A DNA stretch of 64,000 nucleotides from contig NZ_JACJVP010000077.1 of the NCBI RefSeq assembly GCF_014212125.1, positions 1 to 64,000 on the forward strand, written 5' to 3'. Source of the DNA: Cohnella nanjingensis. GTDB taxonomy: Bacteria; Bacillota; Bacilli; Paenibacillales; Paenibacillaceae. Under the pieces are notes generated by a model, which did no database searches, was not told where the DNA came from, and was given only the letters and a program-made list of their open reading frames with translations. Each line of letters starts with the position of its first letter. Position 1 is the first letter of the stretch. The position numbers and the translations under genes are program-made. This document shows, one piece after another, positions 1-9,531 of the stretch.

Positions 1-770
1 GGCGTCGCCTGCGCGGCCTCGCCGTCCCGGCCCGATCGGCCTAACGCGCCTTCCGCCTCACCCTGGCCCGCGGCCAGGAGCGCCTCCCCTCCGCGGGCCA
101 GCAGCGCCATCCCGTCCGCCAGCAGCCGACCGACGCGCCCGGCGGCGACGGCCGCCTCCGACGAAGGGTCCATCCCCTTCGCCGCCTCCCCGATGAGCGC
201 CGCCATCTGCTTCAGCTGCTCGTGCACCGGCGGTCCGTACAACGCCTGCCGCAACGAGGCGATCGTCGTCTCCGACGGCTGCAGGCCTCTCCGGAAGGCG
301 ACGCCGGCCGCGTTCATCCAGCTCTCGGCATCCGCGCCCGCAGGCATGGACGCCGCCGCCTGCGCGAACCATTGCGCCGTATCGCGTCCGATCGGATAGC
401 CGTCCCGCTTCAGGCCGCGCAGCAGCTCGAAGCTCCATTTCTGATCCGACAGCCCGAACGCTTTTATGCCTTCGCGCAATCCTTCGTCCGGCATCGCCGC
501 GCCCGGATCCGCCAGCGGCTTCAGCGCGACCAGGCCGCCCTTCGCGTCCGGCTGCACCTGCAGGAGCGTGCTCTGTCCGACCGGCAGCTCCGCGTCCAGC
601 TTGGCGCGCACCGGCGTTCCGTTAATATTCATCAAAGCTTCATGGTTGTCGAGCATCTCCACGAGCACGCCTCTGACGATCTGGCCGATGCGCAGCTCCA
701 GCGTTCGGGCGTCGCCCGGCTGGCTGTCCTTCAGCATCGCGCGAACGAGCGAAGCGACGTTTACGTCCAT
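1..770 (-). CDS. YlqG-like hypothetical protein, 3' end cut by window edge
   Basis: The frame is open from an ATG at 770 to the window edge (256 codons). An SD-like AGAGAGGTG lies 7 nt before the ATG. The protein begins MDVNVASLVRAMLKDSQPGD, has a basic and acidic beta-rich stretch to about residue 100, then an Ala-rich helical region. No catalytic motif is visible. It follows rnhB in the same direction, as ylqG does in B. subtilis, and N-terminal regions of this kind resemble flagellar hook-length-control (FliK-like) proteins. The function is not known; the family assignment rests on position and general character. Confidence 0.7.
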   Translation of the reverse strand, partial: MDVNVASLVRAMLKDSQPGDARTLELRIGQIVRGVLVEMLDNHEALMNINGTPVRAKLDAELPVGQSTLLQVQPDAKGGLVALKPLADPGAAMPDEGLREGIKAFGLSDQKWSFELLRGLKRDGYPIGRDTAQWFAQAAASMPAGADAESWMNAAGVAFRRGLQPSETTIASLRQALYGPPVHEQLKQMAALIGEAAKGMDPSSEAAVAAGRVGRLLADGMALLARGGEALLAAGQGEAEGALGRSGRDGEAAQAT

Positions 771-836
771 GCCCCGCACCTCTCTTCCCGCATCAAAACG
801 CTTCTACCTTATGTATCGGTTTTTCCCCGCTTAGAT

Positions 837-1616
837 TTAGAACAACAGCTGTTGTTCCGCAAATATCCCGTTCAGGAACGAACGGCGGTGCATCGGGGTC
901 GGCCCCATCCGCAGCAGCGCTTCCCGATGGGTCTTGGTGGCGTACCCCTTGTGGACTTCGATGCCGTAACCCGGGTACAGCGCTTCCCACATCTCGGCGC
1001 ACAGCCGATCCCGCGTCACCTTCGCGACGATGGAAGCCGCGCCGATCGATTGGCTTCGGGCATCGCCCTTCACGATGGCGGTCTGCGGGATCGGGAGCGA
1101 AACGGATTCCGCATCGACCAGCAGATGGTCCGGCACCGCGCCGAGTCCTTCGACCGCGAGCTTCATCGCGAGCCGCGACGCCTGGCGAATGTTGATGCGG
1201 TCGATCGTCTCGGCATCGACGCGTCCCACGTGCCAAGCCACCGCATTTTCCAGGATGAGATCGTAGAGCGCGTCCCGCTTTTTCTCGCTGAGCTGCTTCG
1301 AATCGTCGACGCCGTCCAGGATGAGCCCTTGCGGCAGAATGACGGCAGCCGCCACCACGTCGCCGAACAGGCACCCGCGCCCGACCTCGTCTACGCCCGC
1401 GATATGGATCGCCCCTTCCGCCCACAACGCCCGCTCGAACGCCAGACGGTCGATCTCTTCCGCCTGCGTCTCGTCTTTTGCCTTCTTCCCCCGACCGGTC
1501 TTAGCCGACGATTGCTCGGCTTTTCCTTTCTCGACCGCCCCGATCTCTTCCGGCTGCTTCTCGGCCTTTATGTTCTCGACCGGCGCGTTCCGGGCCGGTT
1601 CCTTCTCGTCCAGCAC
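837..1616 (-). CDS. rnhB: Ribonuclease HII
   Basis: Ribonuclease HII nicks the RNA strand of RNA-DNA hybrids and removes misincorporated ribonucleotides. The catalytic signature DEVGRG is present, followed by CLFGDVVAAAV where most families have PLAGPVVAAAV; this variant is usual in Paenibacillaceae. Further on are VDDSKQLS and ASIVAKVTRD. I chose the GTG at 1616 because AAAGGCGG lies just upstream and it gives 259 aa, near the B. subtilis length. The frame stays open to a TTG at 1754, adding 46 Cys/Arg-rich residues that do not look coding. The first 50 residues of the chosen protein are Lys/Glu-rich and probably disordered. Confidence 0.9.
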   Translation of the reverse strand: MLDEKEPARNAPVENIKAEKQPEEIGAVEKGKAEQSSAKTGRGKKAKDETQAEEIDRLAFERALWAEGAIHIAGVDEVGRGCLFGDVVAAAVILPQGLILDGVDDSKQLSEKKRDALYDLILENAVAWHVGRVDAETIDRINIRQASRLAMKLAVEGLGAVPDHLLVDAESVSLPIPQTAIVKGDARSQSIGAASIVAKVTRDRLCAEMWEALYPGYGIEVHKGYATKTHREALLRMGPTPMHRRSFLNGIFAEQQLLF

Positions 1617-1829
1617 CTTAATTCCGCCTTTATGTACGAGCTTCGCTCTTTTTCTCCATTGTCCGACAAGACGGCCGATCCGGCAAGCCATTCCCGCGAA
1701 GTTTCGGAATTTGGCATGTCGGATGCCGCCGCACAAGTCAAAAAAAGAGGCCAACCAGAAATCTCCGGCTGACCTGATCCTACCAAAACGCCCCTTTCGG
1801 CCCGTCTAGGACCTCAAGGGGAGCCGTCT

Positions 1830-2702
1830 TCAAGCCAAGTCGACCGGCGTCTCCAGCGTGATGCGCCCGAGCTTGCCCGAACGCAGATCCCGCAGCAGCA
1901 CGCCAGCGGCTTTCTCGTAATCGATATGGCCGCCGCTGCCGAGGCAGCCCCGCCGCCGTCCGATCTCCTCCAGCACGGGAACCGCCGCCGCGATATCCGG
2001 GATCGCCTCGGGCAGCGAAGCCAGCCCGTAACGCTCCTTCAGCGTATCGCTGTAATAGGCGGCCAAGTGCCGAAGCACGAAGCAGGCGACCTCGTCGATC
2101 ATCAGCACTTCTTCCTTGATCGCGCCCGTCGCGGCCAGCCGGAAGCCGACCTCCGGATCTTCGAACTTCGGCCACAGGATGCCGGGGGTGTCCAGCAGCT
2201 CCAGCCCGCCGCCCGTGCGAATCCACTGCTGGCCCTTGGTCACGCCGGGACGGTCGCCCGTCGCGGCCGCGGCGCGGCCGGCCAGCTTGTTGATCAACGT
2301 CGACTTGCCCACGTTCGGAATGCCGACGATGAGCGCGCGAGACGGCCTTGGCTTCATGCCTTTGGCGATCTGCCGGTCGATCTTCTCCTGCAGCAGCGCT
2401 TGCACCCGCGGCGCGATCTCCTTCACGCCGGTCCCCGTGTTCGAGTCGATCGCGAGGACGCTGTGCCCCTGCGCCCGGTAATGCTCGCTCCACCGGGCGT
2501 TCGCTTCCGCATCGGCCAGATCCGCTTTGTTCAGCAAGACGAGGCGCGGTTTGGCGCCGACGATCTCATCGATCATCGGGTTGCGGCTCGATTCCGGTAT
2601 CCGCGCGTCAAGCAGCTCGAACACGACGTCGATCAGCTTCAGTTTTTCTTGAATTTGCCGTTTGGCCCGGGTCATGTGCCCCGGGAACCATTGAATCGTC
2701 AT
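1830..2702 (-). CDS. rbgA: Ribosome biogenesis GTPase RbgA (YlqF)
   Basis: RbgA is a circularly permuted GTPase needed for late assembly of the 50S subunit. The motif order shows the permutation: G4 NKAD at residues 58-61 comes before G1 GIPNVGKST at 127-135, then PGVTKG (G2) near 153 and DTPG (G3) at 171-174. The N-terminus [17 protein letters not shown] is typical of the family. The length of 290 aa matches B. subtilis YlqF (about 280). It lies between lepB and rnhB in the same direction, which is the conserved order. Confidence 0.96.
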   Translation of the reverse strand: MTIQWFPGHMTRAKRQIQEKLKLIDVVFELLDARIPESSRNPMIDEIVGAKPRLVLLNKADLADAEANARWSEHYRAQGHSVLAIDSNTGTGVKEIAPRVQALLQEKIDRQIAKGMKPRPSRALIVGIPNVGKSTLINKLAGRAAAATGDRPGVTKGQQWIRTGGGLELLDTPGILWPKFEDPEVGFRLAATGAIKEEVLMIDEVACFVLRHLAAYYSDTLKERYGLASLPEAIPDIAAAVPVLEEIGRRRGCLGSGGHIDYEKAAGVLLRDLRSGKLGRITLETPVDLA

Positions 2703-2792
2703 GATACGCCCTCCGCCCGCACCGATAGACGTCTTTGCCGTCCGTTCGCGCGGCGTCCCTTGCTCGTCGGCGGATGCTGCGCTTCAAGCCGC

Positions 2793-3530
2793 TTAATATC
2801 CGCGTCCGATATAATGAATTTTCCCTAACGGCCAGAAAATCAATTCCGCCCTGCCCACAACCCGGCTGATCGGAACGTAGCCGATCATGCGGCTGTCCTT
2901 GCTGTCCGGACGGTTGTCGCCCATGACGAACAGCGAGCCTTCGGGCACTTTGCCCTCCGACACGATATCGTTCGGGAAGTCGCTGTGATCGGACGGCTCG
3001 TTGTACAGCCCGCCCGCCGCATGCGCTTGTTCGTACGTCTTGGCCAAGTAAGGCTCGGCGATCTTCTCCCCGTTGACGTAGACGTCGTCGCCTTGGACCT
3101 TGATCGTATCGCCCGGCACGCCGATGACGCGTTTGATGTAGTCGCGGCCTTCGTCGGGAACGTGGAACACGATCACTTCGCCGGCATGCGGCTTGCGAAT
3201 GTCGTAGACCACCTTGTTCACGATGATCCGCTCGCCGTTCCAGAAGTTCGGCTGCATGGACGGCCCGTCCACGATGAACGGATTGAACAGCAGCCAGCGG
3301 ATGACGATGACCAGCACGCCGGCGATCACCAGCGCTTTGACCCACTCCATCACTTCTTTGCCGACCTTGGATTCGTTAGGCTTCTTAGGGCTGCCGGGAT
3401 CGTCCGCGCCGCCCTCCAGGACGGAAGGCGCCTGCCCTCCTGGCATGTCTTCGCGCGCTTCAGGCGTAGCCGGCGCAGCTTTGAGGGGATCGGATTTTGC
3501 TTCGTCATTCCATTCCCGCGGTTGATCCAT
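2793..3530 (-). CDS. lepB: Type I signal peptidase
   Basis: Signal peptidase I cleaves Sec signal peptides on the outer face of the membrane. A cytoplasmic acidic and Pro-rich N-terminal tail (about residues 1-58) precedes one membrane segment (about 63-83). The catalytic Ser lies in GPSMQPNF (Ser91) and the catalytic Lys in RDYIKRVIG (Lys133). The MGDNR box is near residue 213. At 245 aa it is longer than B. subtilis SipS (184 aa) because of the tail. It sits between rplS and rbgA, the sipS position in related genomes. Confidence 0.95.
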   Translation of the reverse strand: MDQPREWNDEAKSDPLKAAPATPEAREDMPGGQAPSVLEGGADDPGSPKKPNESKVGKEVMEWVKALVIAGVLVIVIRWLLFNPFIVDGPSMQPNFWNGERIIVNKVVYDIRKPHAGEVIVFHVPDEGRDYIKRVIGVPGDTIKVQGDDVYVNGEKIAEPYLAKTYEQAHAAGGLYNEPSDHSDFPNDIVSEGKVPEGSLFVMGDNRPDSKDSRMIGYVPISRVVGRAELIFWPLGKIHYIGRGY

Positions 3531-3600
3531 TTGGGATTCGCCTCTTTCTGGGCACCTTCCGAGTTATGTAGGGTGGAATCGTTTCTACCGAGAGAATGCA

Positions 3601-3632
3601 AAAGAGGACTTGAACACCGCCAAGCCCCCTCG
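3601..3632 (-). terminator. Intrinsic terminator after rplS
   Basis: On the minus strand GAGG and CTTG pair with CAAG and CCTC around an 8-nt loop, with a small internal loop, followed by TTTT. It begins 9 bp past the rplS stop and separates rplS from lepB. Confidence 0.6.
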
Positions 3633-3640
3633 TGTTTGCA

Positions 3641-3982
3641 TTATCGAATTTCTTTGATGCGGGCTGCCTTGCCGCGCAGGTTGCGCAGGTAGTACAGCTT
3701 CGCACGGCGAACTTTACCGCGGCGCGCCACTTCGATCTTCTCGATGCGGGGCGAATGAACCGGGAAAGTACGCTCTACGCCGACGCCGTACGAGATTTTA
3801 CGAACCGTAAACGTTTCGCTGATGCCGCCGCCGCGACGCTTGATCACGACGCCTTCGAACAGTTGAATCCGCTCGCGGGAACCCTCGACGACTTTCACGT
3901 GAACTTTCAGCGTGTCGCCGGCACGGAACGTAGGCACGTCTTTGCGCAGTTGCTCTTGCGTAATCGCTTGAATCAGACTCAT
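3641..3982 (-). CDS. rplS: 50S ribosomal protein L19
   Basis: L19 lies at the 30S-50S interface. The 113-aa product starts [19 protein letters not shown] and carries the family stretch [12 protein letters not shown] followed by [19 protein letters not shown]. The frame extends 21 codons upstream, but GGAGGGGAAACCCC directly before the ATG at 3982 sets the start and gives the normal L19 length. It is downstream of trmD as in B. subtilis, but has its own promoter (4134-4162) and a structured leader. Confidence 0.97.
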   Translation of the reverse strand: MSLIQAITQEQLRKDVPTFRAGDTLKVHVKVVEGSRERIQLFEGVVIKRRGGGISETFTVRKISYGVGVERTFPVHSPRIEKIEVARRGKVRRAKLYYLRNLRGKAARIKEIR

Positions 3983-4076
3983 TGGGGTTTCCCCTCCTTC
4001 CACCATAGACGTTCTTGCCGCTCCGCGAATCTCGATGATCCGCATCCGCGCGCGCAGAGGACCGCCCGATTAATCA

Positions 4077-4118
4077 TGCCGGATGCCGGGGCGACGCATC
4101 GCCGGATAGGCATCGGCA
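4077..4118 (-). promoter_or_regulatory. Structured 5' leader of rplS (L19-leader candidate)
   Basis: The minus-strand RNA can form a two-part hairpin. The outer stem pairs TGCCGATGCC with GGCATCCGGCA (one bulge), and it encloses a perfect GGCGA-TGCG-TCGCC hairpin. It lies in the roughly 145-nt untranslated leader between the rplS promoter and start codon. Firmicutes are known to carry an L19-binding autoregulatory leader here. I cannot match the consensus without a covariance search. Confidence 0.5.
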
Positions 4119-4133
4119 TACACAACATTTGAA

Positions 4134-4162
4134 ATTTTATCACAACCGTCCTCCGAATTCAA
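4134..4162 (-). promoter_or_regulatory. Sigma-A promoter for rplS
   Basis: TTGAAT at 4157-4162, a 17-bp spacer and TAAAAT at 4134-4139 form a near-consensus sigma-A promoter. It lies just after the end of trmD and about 150 bp before rplS, so L19 can be made independently of the rimM-trmD unit. Confidence 0.75.
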
Positions 4163-4212
4163 CCGGAAGTTCGCAGATGGCGCGTCCCGACCCGGGGCAG
4201 AGGCGCAACTCC

Positions 4213-5031
4213 TCATTCCCCCGCGTCTTCGCCTACGCCGCCGGCGGCCGTCTCCTGCAGCTCGCGCGCCAACCGGTCCGGCTGCTCGTTCAGCCACGCG
4301 CGCTCCTTGGCCGTCAGTTCCGCCTGGTCCAGCAGCTCGGGCCTGCGCGCCAGCGTGCGCAGCAGCGACTGCTGGCGGCGCCACTTGTCGATCTCCGCGT
4401 GATGGCCCGACATCAGCACGTCGGGCACCGTCATCCCTCTAAAATCGACGGGACGCGTGTAGTGCGGATACTCCAGCAGACCGTCGCTGAACGAATCCCG
4501 GACGGCCGAGGTCTCGTTGCCGAGCACCCCCGGCAGCAGCCGGACGACCGCGTCGATGACGACCATCGCCGGCAGCTCGCCGCCCGTGAGCACGTAGTCG
4601 CCGATCGAGAGCTCGTCCGTCACGAGATGCTGCCGGATCCGCTCGTCATAGCCCTCGTAGTGGCCGCAGATGAAGATCAGATGGGACTCTCCCGACAGCT
4701 CCTGCGCCTTGCGCTGCGAGAACGGCTCCCCCTGCGGGCACATGAGGATGACCCGAGGCGGGCGAGAGCCTTCGGCGCCGTCCGCCGTCTCTCCCGCGCG
4801 CCGCCCGACGACATCTTCCACCGCGCCGAAGATCGGCTCGGCCTTGAGCACCATCCCGCCTCCGCCGCCATAGGGCGTGTCGTCCACCGTGTTGTGTTTG
4901 TTGTTCGCGTAATCCCGGAAGTTCACCGTGTTCAGCGACACCAATCCGCGCCCCTGCGCCTTGCCGAGAATGCTGCTGCCGAAGACGCCTTCGAACATCT
5001 CCGGGAACAGCGTCAGCACGTCTACCCGCAT
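4213..5031 (-). CDS. trmD: tRNA (guanine-N1)-methyltransferase
   Basis: TrmD methylates G37 next to the anticodon using S-adenosylmethionine and prevents +1 frameshifting. The 272-aa protein starts [15 protein letters not shown] and has [12 protein letters not shown] near residue 55. The trefoil-knot SAM site is read as [11 protein letters not shown] followed by [17 protein letters not shown]. The frame opens upstream inside rimM, but the ATG at 5031 has GGAAGGG before it and lies 1 bp after the rimM stop, so the two are probably translationally coupled. Confidence 0.97.
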   Translation of the reverse strand: MRVDVLTLFPEMFEGVFGSSILGKAQGRGLVSLNTVNFRDYANNKHNTVDDTPYGGGGGMVLKAEPIFGAVEDVVGRRAGETADGAEGSRPPRVILMCPQGEPFSQRKAQELSGESHLIFICGHYEGYDERIRQHLVTDELSIGDYVLTGGELPAMVVIDAVVRLLPGVLGNETSAVRDSFSDGLLEYPHYTRPVDFRGMTVPDVLMSGHHAEIDKWRRQQSLLRTLARRPELLDQAELTAKERAWLNEQPDRLARELQETAAGGVGEDAGE

Positions 5032-5032
5032 C

Positions 5033-5554
5033 TTAGAGCAGCCCTTCCATGAGATGAACTTTGACGACGCGCCCGGCAACGTCTACGTCGAGCACGACCT
5101 CGTCGATGAACGGGAGCAGCAGGTCCGCACCCTTCGGGCGTTTGACGACCCAGACGTCGTTCGCGCCGGGCGACAGAATGTCGGAAATGACGCCGATCGT
5201 CTCGCCCTCGTCGGTGACGACCGAGCAGCCGACGATATCGCTCAGGTAGTACTCGTCTTCTTCGAGTTCAACGCGTTCGTCGGCCGTCACTTTCAGTTCC
5301 CAGCCTTTGAATTTCTCCGCGTAATTGATATCGTCCCAGCCCTTCAGCTTGACGACGAATAGGTTCTTCTGTTCGCGGGCGCTAAGCACCTCGACGCCGA
5401 TCGGCTCTCCGCGCTCCGGCGGCACGAGCAGCAGGCGGCTTCCGCCGCGGAACCGCACGTCCGGGAAGTCGGTCTGCGGATACACCTTCACTTCGCCGCG
5501 GACCCCGTGGGTATTGACGATCTTGCCGACGTTCAACCATTGCTGTTCCGCCAC
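5033..5554 (-). CDS. rimM: Ribosome maturation factor RimM
   Basis: RimM binds S19 and helps mature the 30S head. The 173-aa product has the N-terminal signature [16 protein letters not shown], then the PRC-barrel region with [13 protein letters not shown] and [11 protein letters not shown] use the GTG at 5554 because AAAGGAGG lies 8 nt upstream; an earlier in-frame start would add 17 residues not seen in the family. It is followed after 1 bp by trmD. The ylqD gene that sits before rimM in B. subtilis is absent. Confidence 0.95.
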   Translation of the reverse strand: MAEQQWLNVGKIVNTHGVRGEVKVYPQTDFPDVRFRGGSRLLLVPPERGEPIGVEVLSAREQKNLFVVKLKGWDDINYAEKFKGWELKVTADERVELEEDEYYLSDIVGCSVVTDEGETIGVISDILSPGANDVWVVKRPKGADLLLPFIDEVVLDVDVAGRVVKVHLMEGLL

Positions 5555-5620
5555 GGAAGCAGCCTCCTTTATGTCAAAGAGATGTAGTCTTATGTAGGAT
5601 AGCATGACCTAAACGGAGCG

Positions 5621-5656
5621 AAAAAAGGCCCGGACAGGCCAACCTGCGCCCCGGAC
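5621..5656 (-). terminator. Intrinsic terminator between khpA and rimM
   Basis: On the minus strand GGTCCGG pairs with CCGGGCC, enclosing a CAGG-TTGG-CCTG hairpin, and is followed by TTTTTT. It would end or attenuate the ylxM-ffh-rpsP-khpA transcript before rimM-trmD. Confidence 0.7.
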
Positions 5657-5665
5657 CCTCTTCCC

Positions 5666-5899
5666 TTATTCCGATACGATGTCCACGATGACGCGCTTCC
5701 GCTCCTTGACCGAGGCGGAAGTAACGACTGTACGCAGCGCTTTCGCGATGCGCCCCTGCTTGCCGATCACTTTGCCGACATCGCCCGGATGAACGGAAAG
5801 CTCGTACACCAGGCCTCTCGCGTCTTCCTTGACCTGAATCTGTACGTCTTCCGGATGATCCACCAACGCCCGGGCGATAACCCGAATCAGTTGTTCCAT
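5666..5899 (-). CDS. khpA: KH-domain RNA-binding protein KhpA (YlqC)
   Basis: This small 77-aa KH-domain protein pairs with KhpB in Firmicutes and binds RNA. The KH GxxG loop is seen in GKVIGKQGRIAKALR (residues about 42-56). CGGAGGC precedes the ATG. It lies directly after rpsP, its conserved position. Confidence 0.93.
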   Translation of the reverse strand: MEQLIRVIARALVDHPEDVQIQVKEDARGLVYELSVHPGDVGKVIGKQGRIAKALRTVVTSASVKERKRVIVDIVSE

Positions 5900-5926
5900 G
5901 GTCTTTGCCTCCGGGAATGAGACGTA

Positions 5927-6199
5927 TTACTTCGAGAGCTTGGATTCGTGGAATTTTTTCAGAACGCCTGCATTGCTCAGAAGATTGCGGACCGTATCGG
6001 ACGCTTGCGCGCCGGATTGCAGCCATTTCAGCGCTTTCTCCTCGTCGATCTTCACTTCGGCCGGTTGAGCGACCGGGTTGTAGATGCCGATCTCCTCGAT
6101 GAAGCGGCCGTCGCGCGGGGAACGGGAATCAGCTACCACTACGCGGTAGAAAGGGGCTTTGTGAGCGCCCATACGTTTCAGACGGATGCGAGTTGCCAT
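5927..6199 (-). CDS. rpsP: 30S ribosomal protein S16
   Basis: S16 stabilises the 5' domain of the 30S subunit. The 90-aa product starts [19 protein letters not shown] and continues [19 protein letters not shown], both diagnostic. AAGGAGGTG lies before the start. It forms a tight operon with ffh upstream and khpA downstream. Confidence 0.98.
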   Translation of the reverse strand: MATRIRLKRMGAHKAPFYRVVVADSRSPRDGRFIEEIGIYNPVAQPAEVKIDEEKALKWLQSGAQASDTVRNLLSNAGVLKKFHESKLSK

Positions 6200-6249
6200 T
6201 GTAAACTTTCACCTCCTTGACTTAATCATCGGTATGGGAATCCTTCCTG

Positions 6250-7635
<1,386 letters not shown>

Positions 7636-7668
7636 ATGCCGATCCCTCCTTCGCTTAGGAAAGGGTGT

Positions 7669-8040
7669 CTACTCTCTCTCATTGCCTTCTTCTTCCGAGC
7701 CCCGCAGCAGCGCGGCGGTCTCGGCCAGCATGCGCCGCCATTCGTCCGGCAGCCCGCCGATCTCCCGCTCCAAGCGGTCTAGCCCCTCCTGGAGCCGGTC
7801 GTGCCTGGAGACGAGGCCGAGCTTGCGCTCGTACGATTCCAGCACTTGCTCCGCGCGCTTCAGGTGCTCGTACACCGCTTGCCGGCTTACGCCCGCGTCG
7901 GCGGCGATCTCTCCGAGCGAATAATCGTCGTGGAAGTAATATTTCAGGAACGTCTGCTGCTTCTCCGTCAACAACGGACCGTAGAAGTCGAACAGCATGT
8001 TCACCCGATTCGTCTTGGCGAGCGCGTTGTCCCCGTGCAC
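7669..8040 (-). CDS. ylxM: YlxM/p13-family DNA-binding regulator of SRP genes
   Basis: YlxM is a small helix-turn-helix protein encoded with ffh; in streptococci it modulates SRP GTPase function. The 123-aa product carries the family core MLFDFYGPLLTEKQQTF and the recognition helix DAGVSRQAVYEHLKRAE, then a coiled acidic C-terminus. The start is the GTG at 8040: AAAGGAG lies 8 nt before it and the length then fits the family (about 110 aa). It is first in the operon with ffh and has its own promoter. Confidence 0.93.
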   Translation of the reverse strand: MHGDNALAKTNRVNMLFDFYGPLLTEKQQTFLKYYFHDDYSLGEIAADAGVSRQAVYEHLKRAEQVLESYERKLGLVSRHDRLQEGLDRLEREIGGLPDEWRRMLAETAALLRGSEEEGNERE

Positions 8041-8100
8041 AAAGGTCACTCCTTTGCCTGCTGTCAAGGGAAACCACTTTACAGCCTAACTTCGTTTCTT

Positions 8101-8129
8101 ATCTTAAGCAATTCCGGATCGGATGTCAA
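8101..8129 (-). promoter_or_regulatory. Sigma-A promoter for ylxM-ffh
   Basis: TTGACA at 8124-8129, a 17-bp spacer and TAAGAT at 8101-8106, about 60 bp before the ylxM start. It makes the housekeeping operon independent of the island genes upstream. Confidence 0.8.
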
Positions 8130-8156
8130 GGAAAATACCTTAACAGGATATCCGCC

Positions 8157-8990
8157 TTAAAGCGCGATGCCGATCTCGCCGGCGGTCCGTCGGATATAGG
8201 CCGCCGCCTCCGCGCACTGCTCGGCGTTCTGCAGGTGCTCGATAATGAGCGACGTATCGGGATCCAGCTTGTTCAGCTCCCGCAGGAATGTCCGGTAATC
8301 CAGCGCGCCTTGACCGGGGATGACCTCGTCCAAATGCACCGTCAAATGGCCGGAGAGGCGAATGTCCTTGGCATGGCAGTTGCGGATATACGGTCCTAGC
8401 TTCGCGAAAAAGTCCCGGATCATCTCCCCGTTGCGGTAATACGTCCGGGGGCTCGAGATCATATTGACCGGATCGAGATGGACGCCGAACGCCTTGCGGT
8501 CGATCGCTTTCAGGAGCGCCAGATACGTATCCGCCGAATCCGGGAACACCCACGGCATCGTCTCCAGCGCGAAAAACGTCCGCGCCGGCCGTACTTCGTC
8601 GATGATCTCGCGCACCGTATCGACGATCATCTCGAACGTCTCGTCCGAGAAATTGTCGGGATGCGGTCCGTCCCACTGCTCGCCGCGCGATCCGGCGATG
8701 TTCACGCAGCAGCGTGCGCCTACGATCTCGGCGAGCGCAAGCTGCCGCTTGCTGTGGGCCAGCGCCGCCGACCGGACGTCGGCGCTCGGGCTGATCGGAT
8801 TGCTCCACGCCCCGACTTCGGAGATCGAGATGTCGTGCTTCTCCGCGATCCGCACGAACGCCCGAACCTCCTCCTCGCCCGCTTCGGCGCCTATCGGGCA
8901 TACGGCCGTCCGGAATCCGTGGTTCAGCACCGCCTGCGCCCAGCGTTCCGGATCGCGCATATCTCCAAACAGTTGTCCGCCCAATCTCAT
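8157..8990 (-). CDS. Sugar phosphate isomerase/epimerase-family TIM-barrel protein
   Basis: The 277-aa product has the AP-endonuclease-2/xylose-isomerase TIM-barrel pattern. Metal-ligand candidates are E in FALETMPW (about residue 146), D in GVHLDPVNM (about 176), H in CHAKDIRL (about 210) and E in SLIIEHLQN near the end. A strong SD (AGGGGGAGACG) precedes the ATG. It is the last gene of the island before ylxM. Members include hydroxypyruvate isomerase, and such a gene sits with glyoxylate-handling genes in the E. coli allantoin regulon, so a role in using glyoxylate from purine breakdown is possible. The substrate cannot be read from sequence. Confidence 0.8.
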   Translation of the reverse strand: MRLGGQLFGDMRDPERWAQAVLNHGFRTAVCPIGAEAGEEEVRAFVRIAEKHDISISEVGAWSNPISPSADVRSAALAHSKRQLALAEIVGARCCVNIAGSRGEQWDGPHPDNFSDETFEMIVDTVREIIDEVRPARTFFALETMPWVFPDSADTYLALLKAIDRKAFGVHLDPVNMISSPRTYYRNGEMIRDFFAKLGPYIRNCHAKDIRLSGHLTVHLDEVIPGQGALDYRTFLRELNKLDPDTSLIIEHLQNAEQCAEAAAYIRRTAGEIGIAL

Positions 8991-9125
8991 GACGCGTCTC
9001 CCCCTGTTTCTTCATTAGAGTATACGAAATGCCATTGCGATCTTGCAGACCCTCCCGCCTTCACGCGCGGACGACGATCGCTTTGAGCAATCCGCCATCG
9101 GCCCACATGGCTCTCCCCCGCAGCC

Positions 9126-9296
9126 CTACACGTTGTTTACGGCGACGCGGCCTCCCGGTTTCAATCGGTTCGCGCCGGGACCGACCGCAACGACTCGCTC
9201 TGCCGCTTCGCGGCCTGCGACGTAGTCGGACGGCTCCTTCACGTGCCAGAACCATTTGTCGGAGCCGCAGACATTTTCAAAGAGGTTCTCCTTAAC
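9126..9296 (-). pseudogene. Fragment of zinc-dependent alcohol dehydrogenase (MDR family)
   Basis: A 56-codon open stretch closed by stops on both sides encodes a recognisable slice of an MDR dehydrogenase: NVCGSDKWFW (the catalytic-zinc Cys region), then REAAERVVAVGPGANRLKPG and GRVAVNN, which match the usual GHExxGxVxxVGxGVxxxKxGDRV order. The catalytic GHE is REA here. No start region, structural-zinc lobe or Rossmann domain follows. It lies in the gap between pucG and the isomerase gene. The rest of 8991-9480 shows no gene. Confidence 0.6.
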
Positions 9297-9480
9297 TTAA
9301 TCGTTAGGTCGCAGCTGCTAACTTCATTTTAACAGATGCCAGCTCCCCAACACCAAAGGCTGAACGGGATTGGAGCGATCGGAAGCGTACTGCTCATCTT
9401 ATTTCGCACATCGCCTCTTCATCCAACGCCAAAGGGAGGAAATCGACGAAAGCTTTGTGCGGAAAAAACCTCTCAGACAT

Positions 9481-9523
9481 AAAAACGGCGCCCCGCGGTC
9501 GTCTTCGACCCGGGACGCGTTTA
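9481..9523 (-). terminator. Intrinsic terminator at the end of the puc operon
   Basis: On the minus strand GTCCCGGGTCG and CGACCGCGGGGC pair around AAGA with minor imperfections, flanked by AACG/CGTT and followed by TTTTT. It starts 9 bp after the pucG stop. Confidence 0.7.
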
Positions 9524-9531
9524 CTCCGACC

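Noticed and set aside
1617-1754. 46-residue N-terminal extension of RNase HII from the TTG at 1754
   Set aside because: Cys/Arg-rich and unlike the family; the GTG at 1616 has a better SD and gives the usual length.
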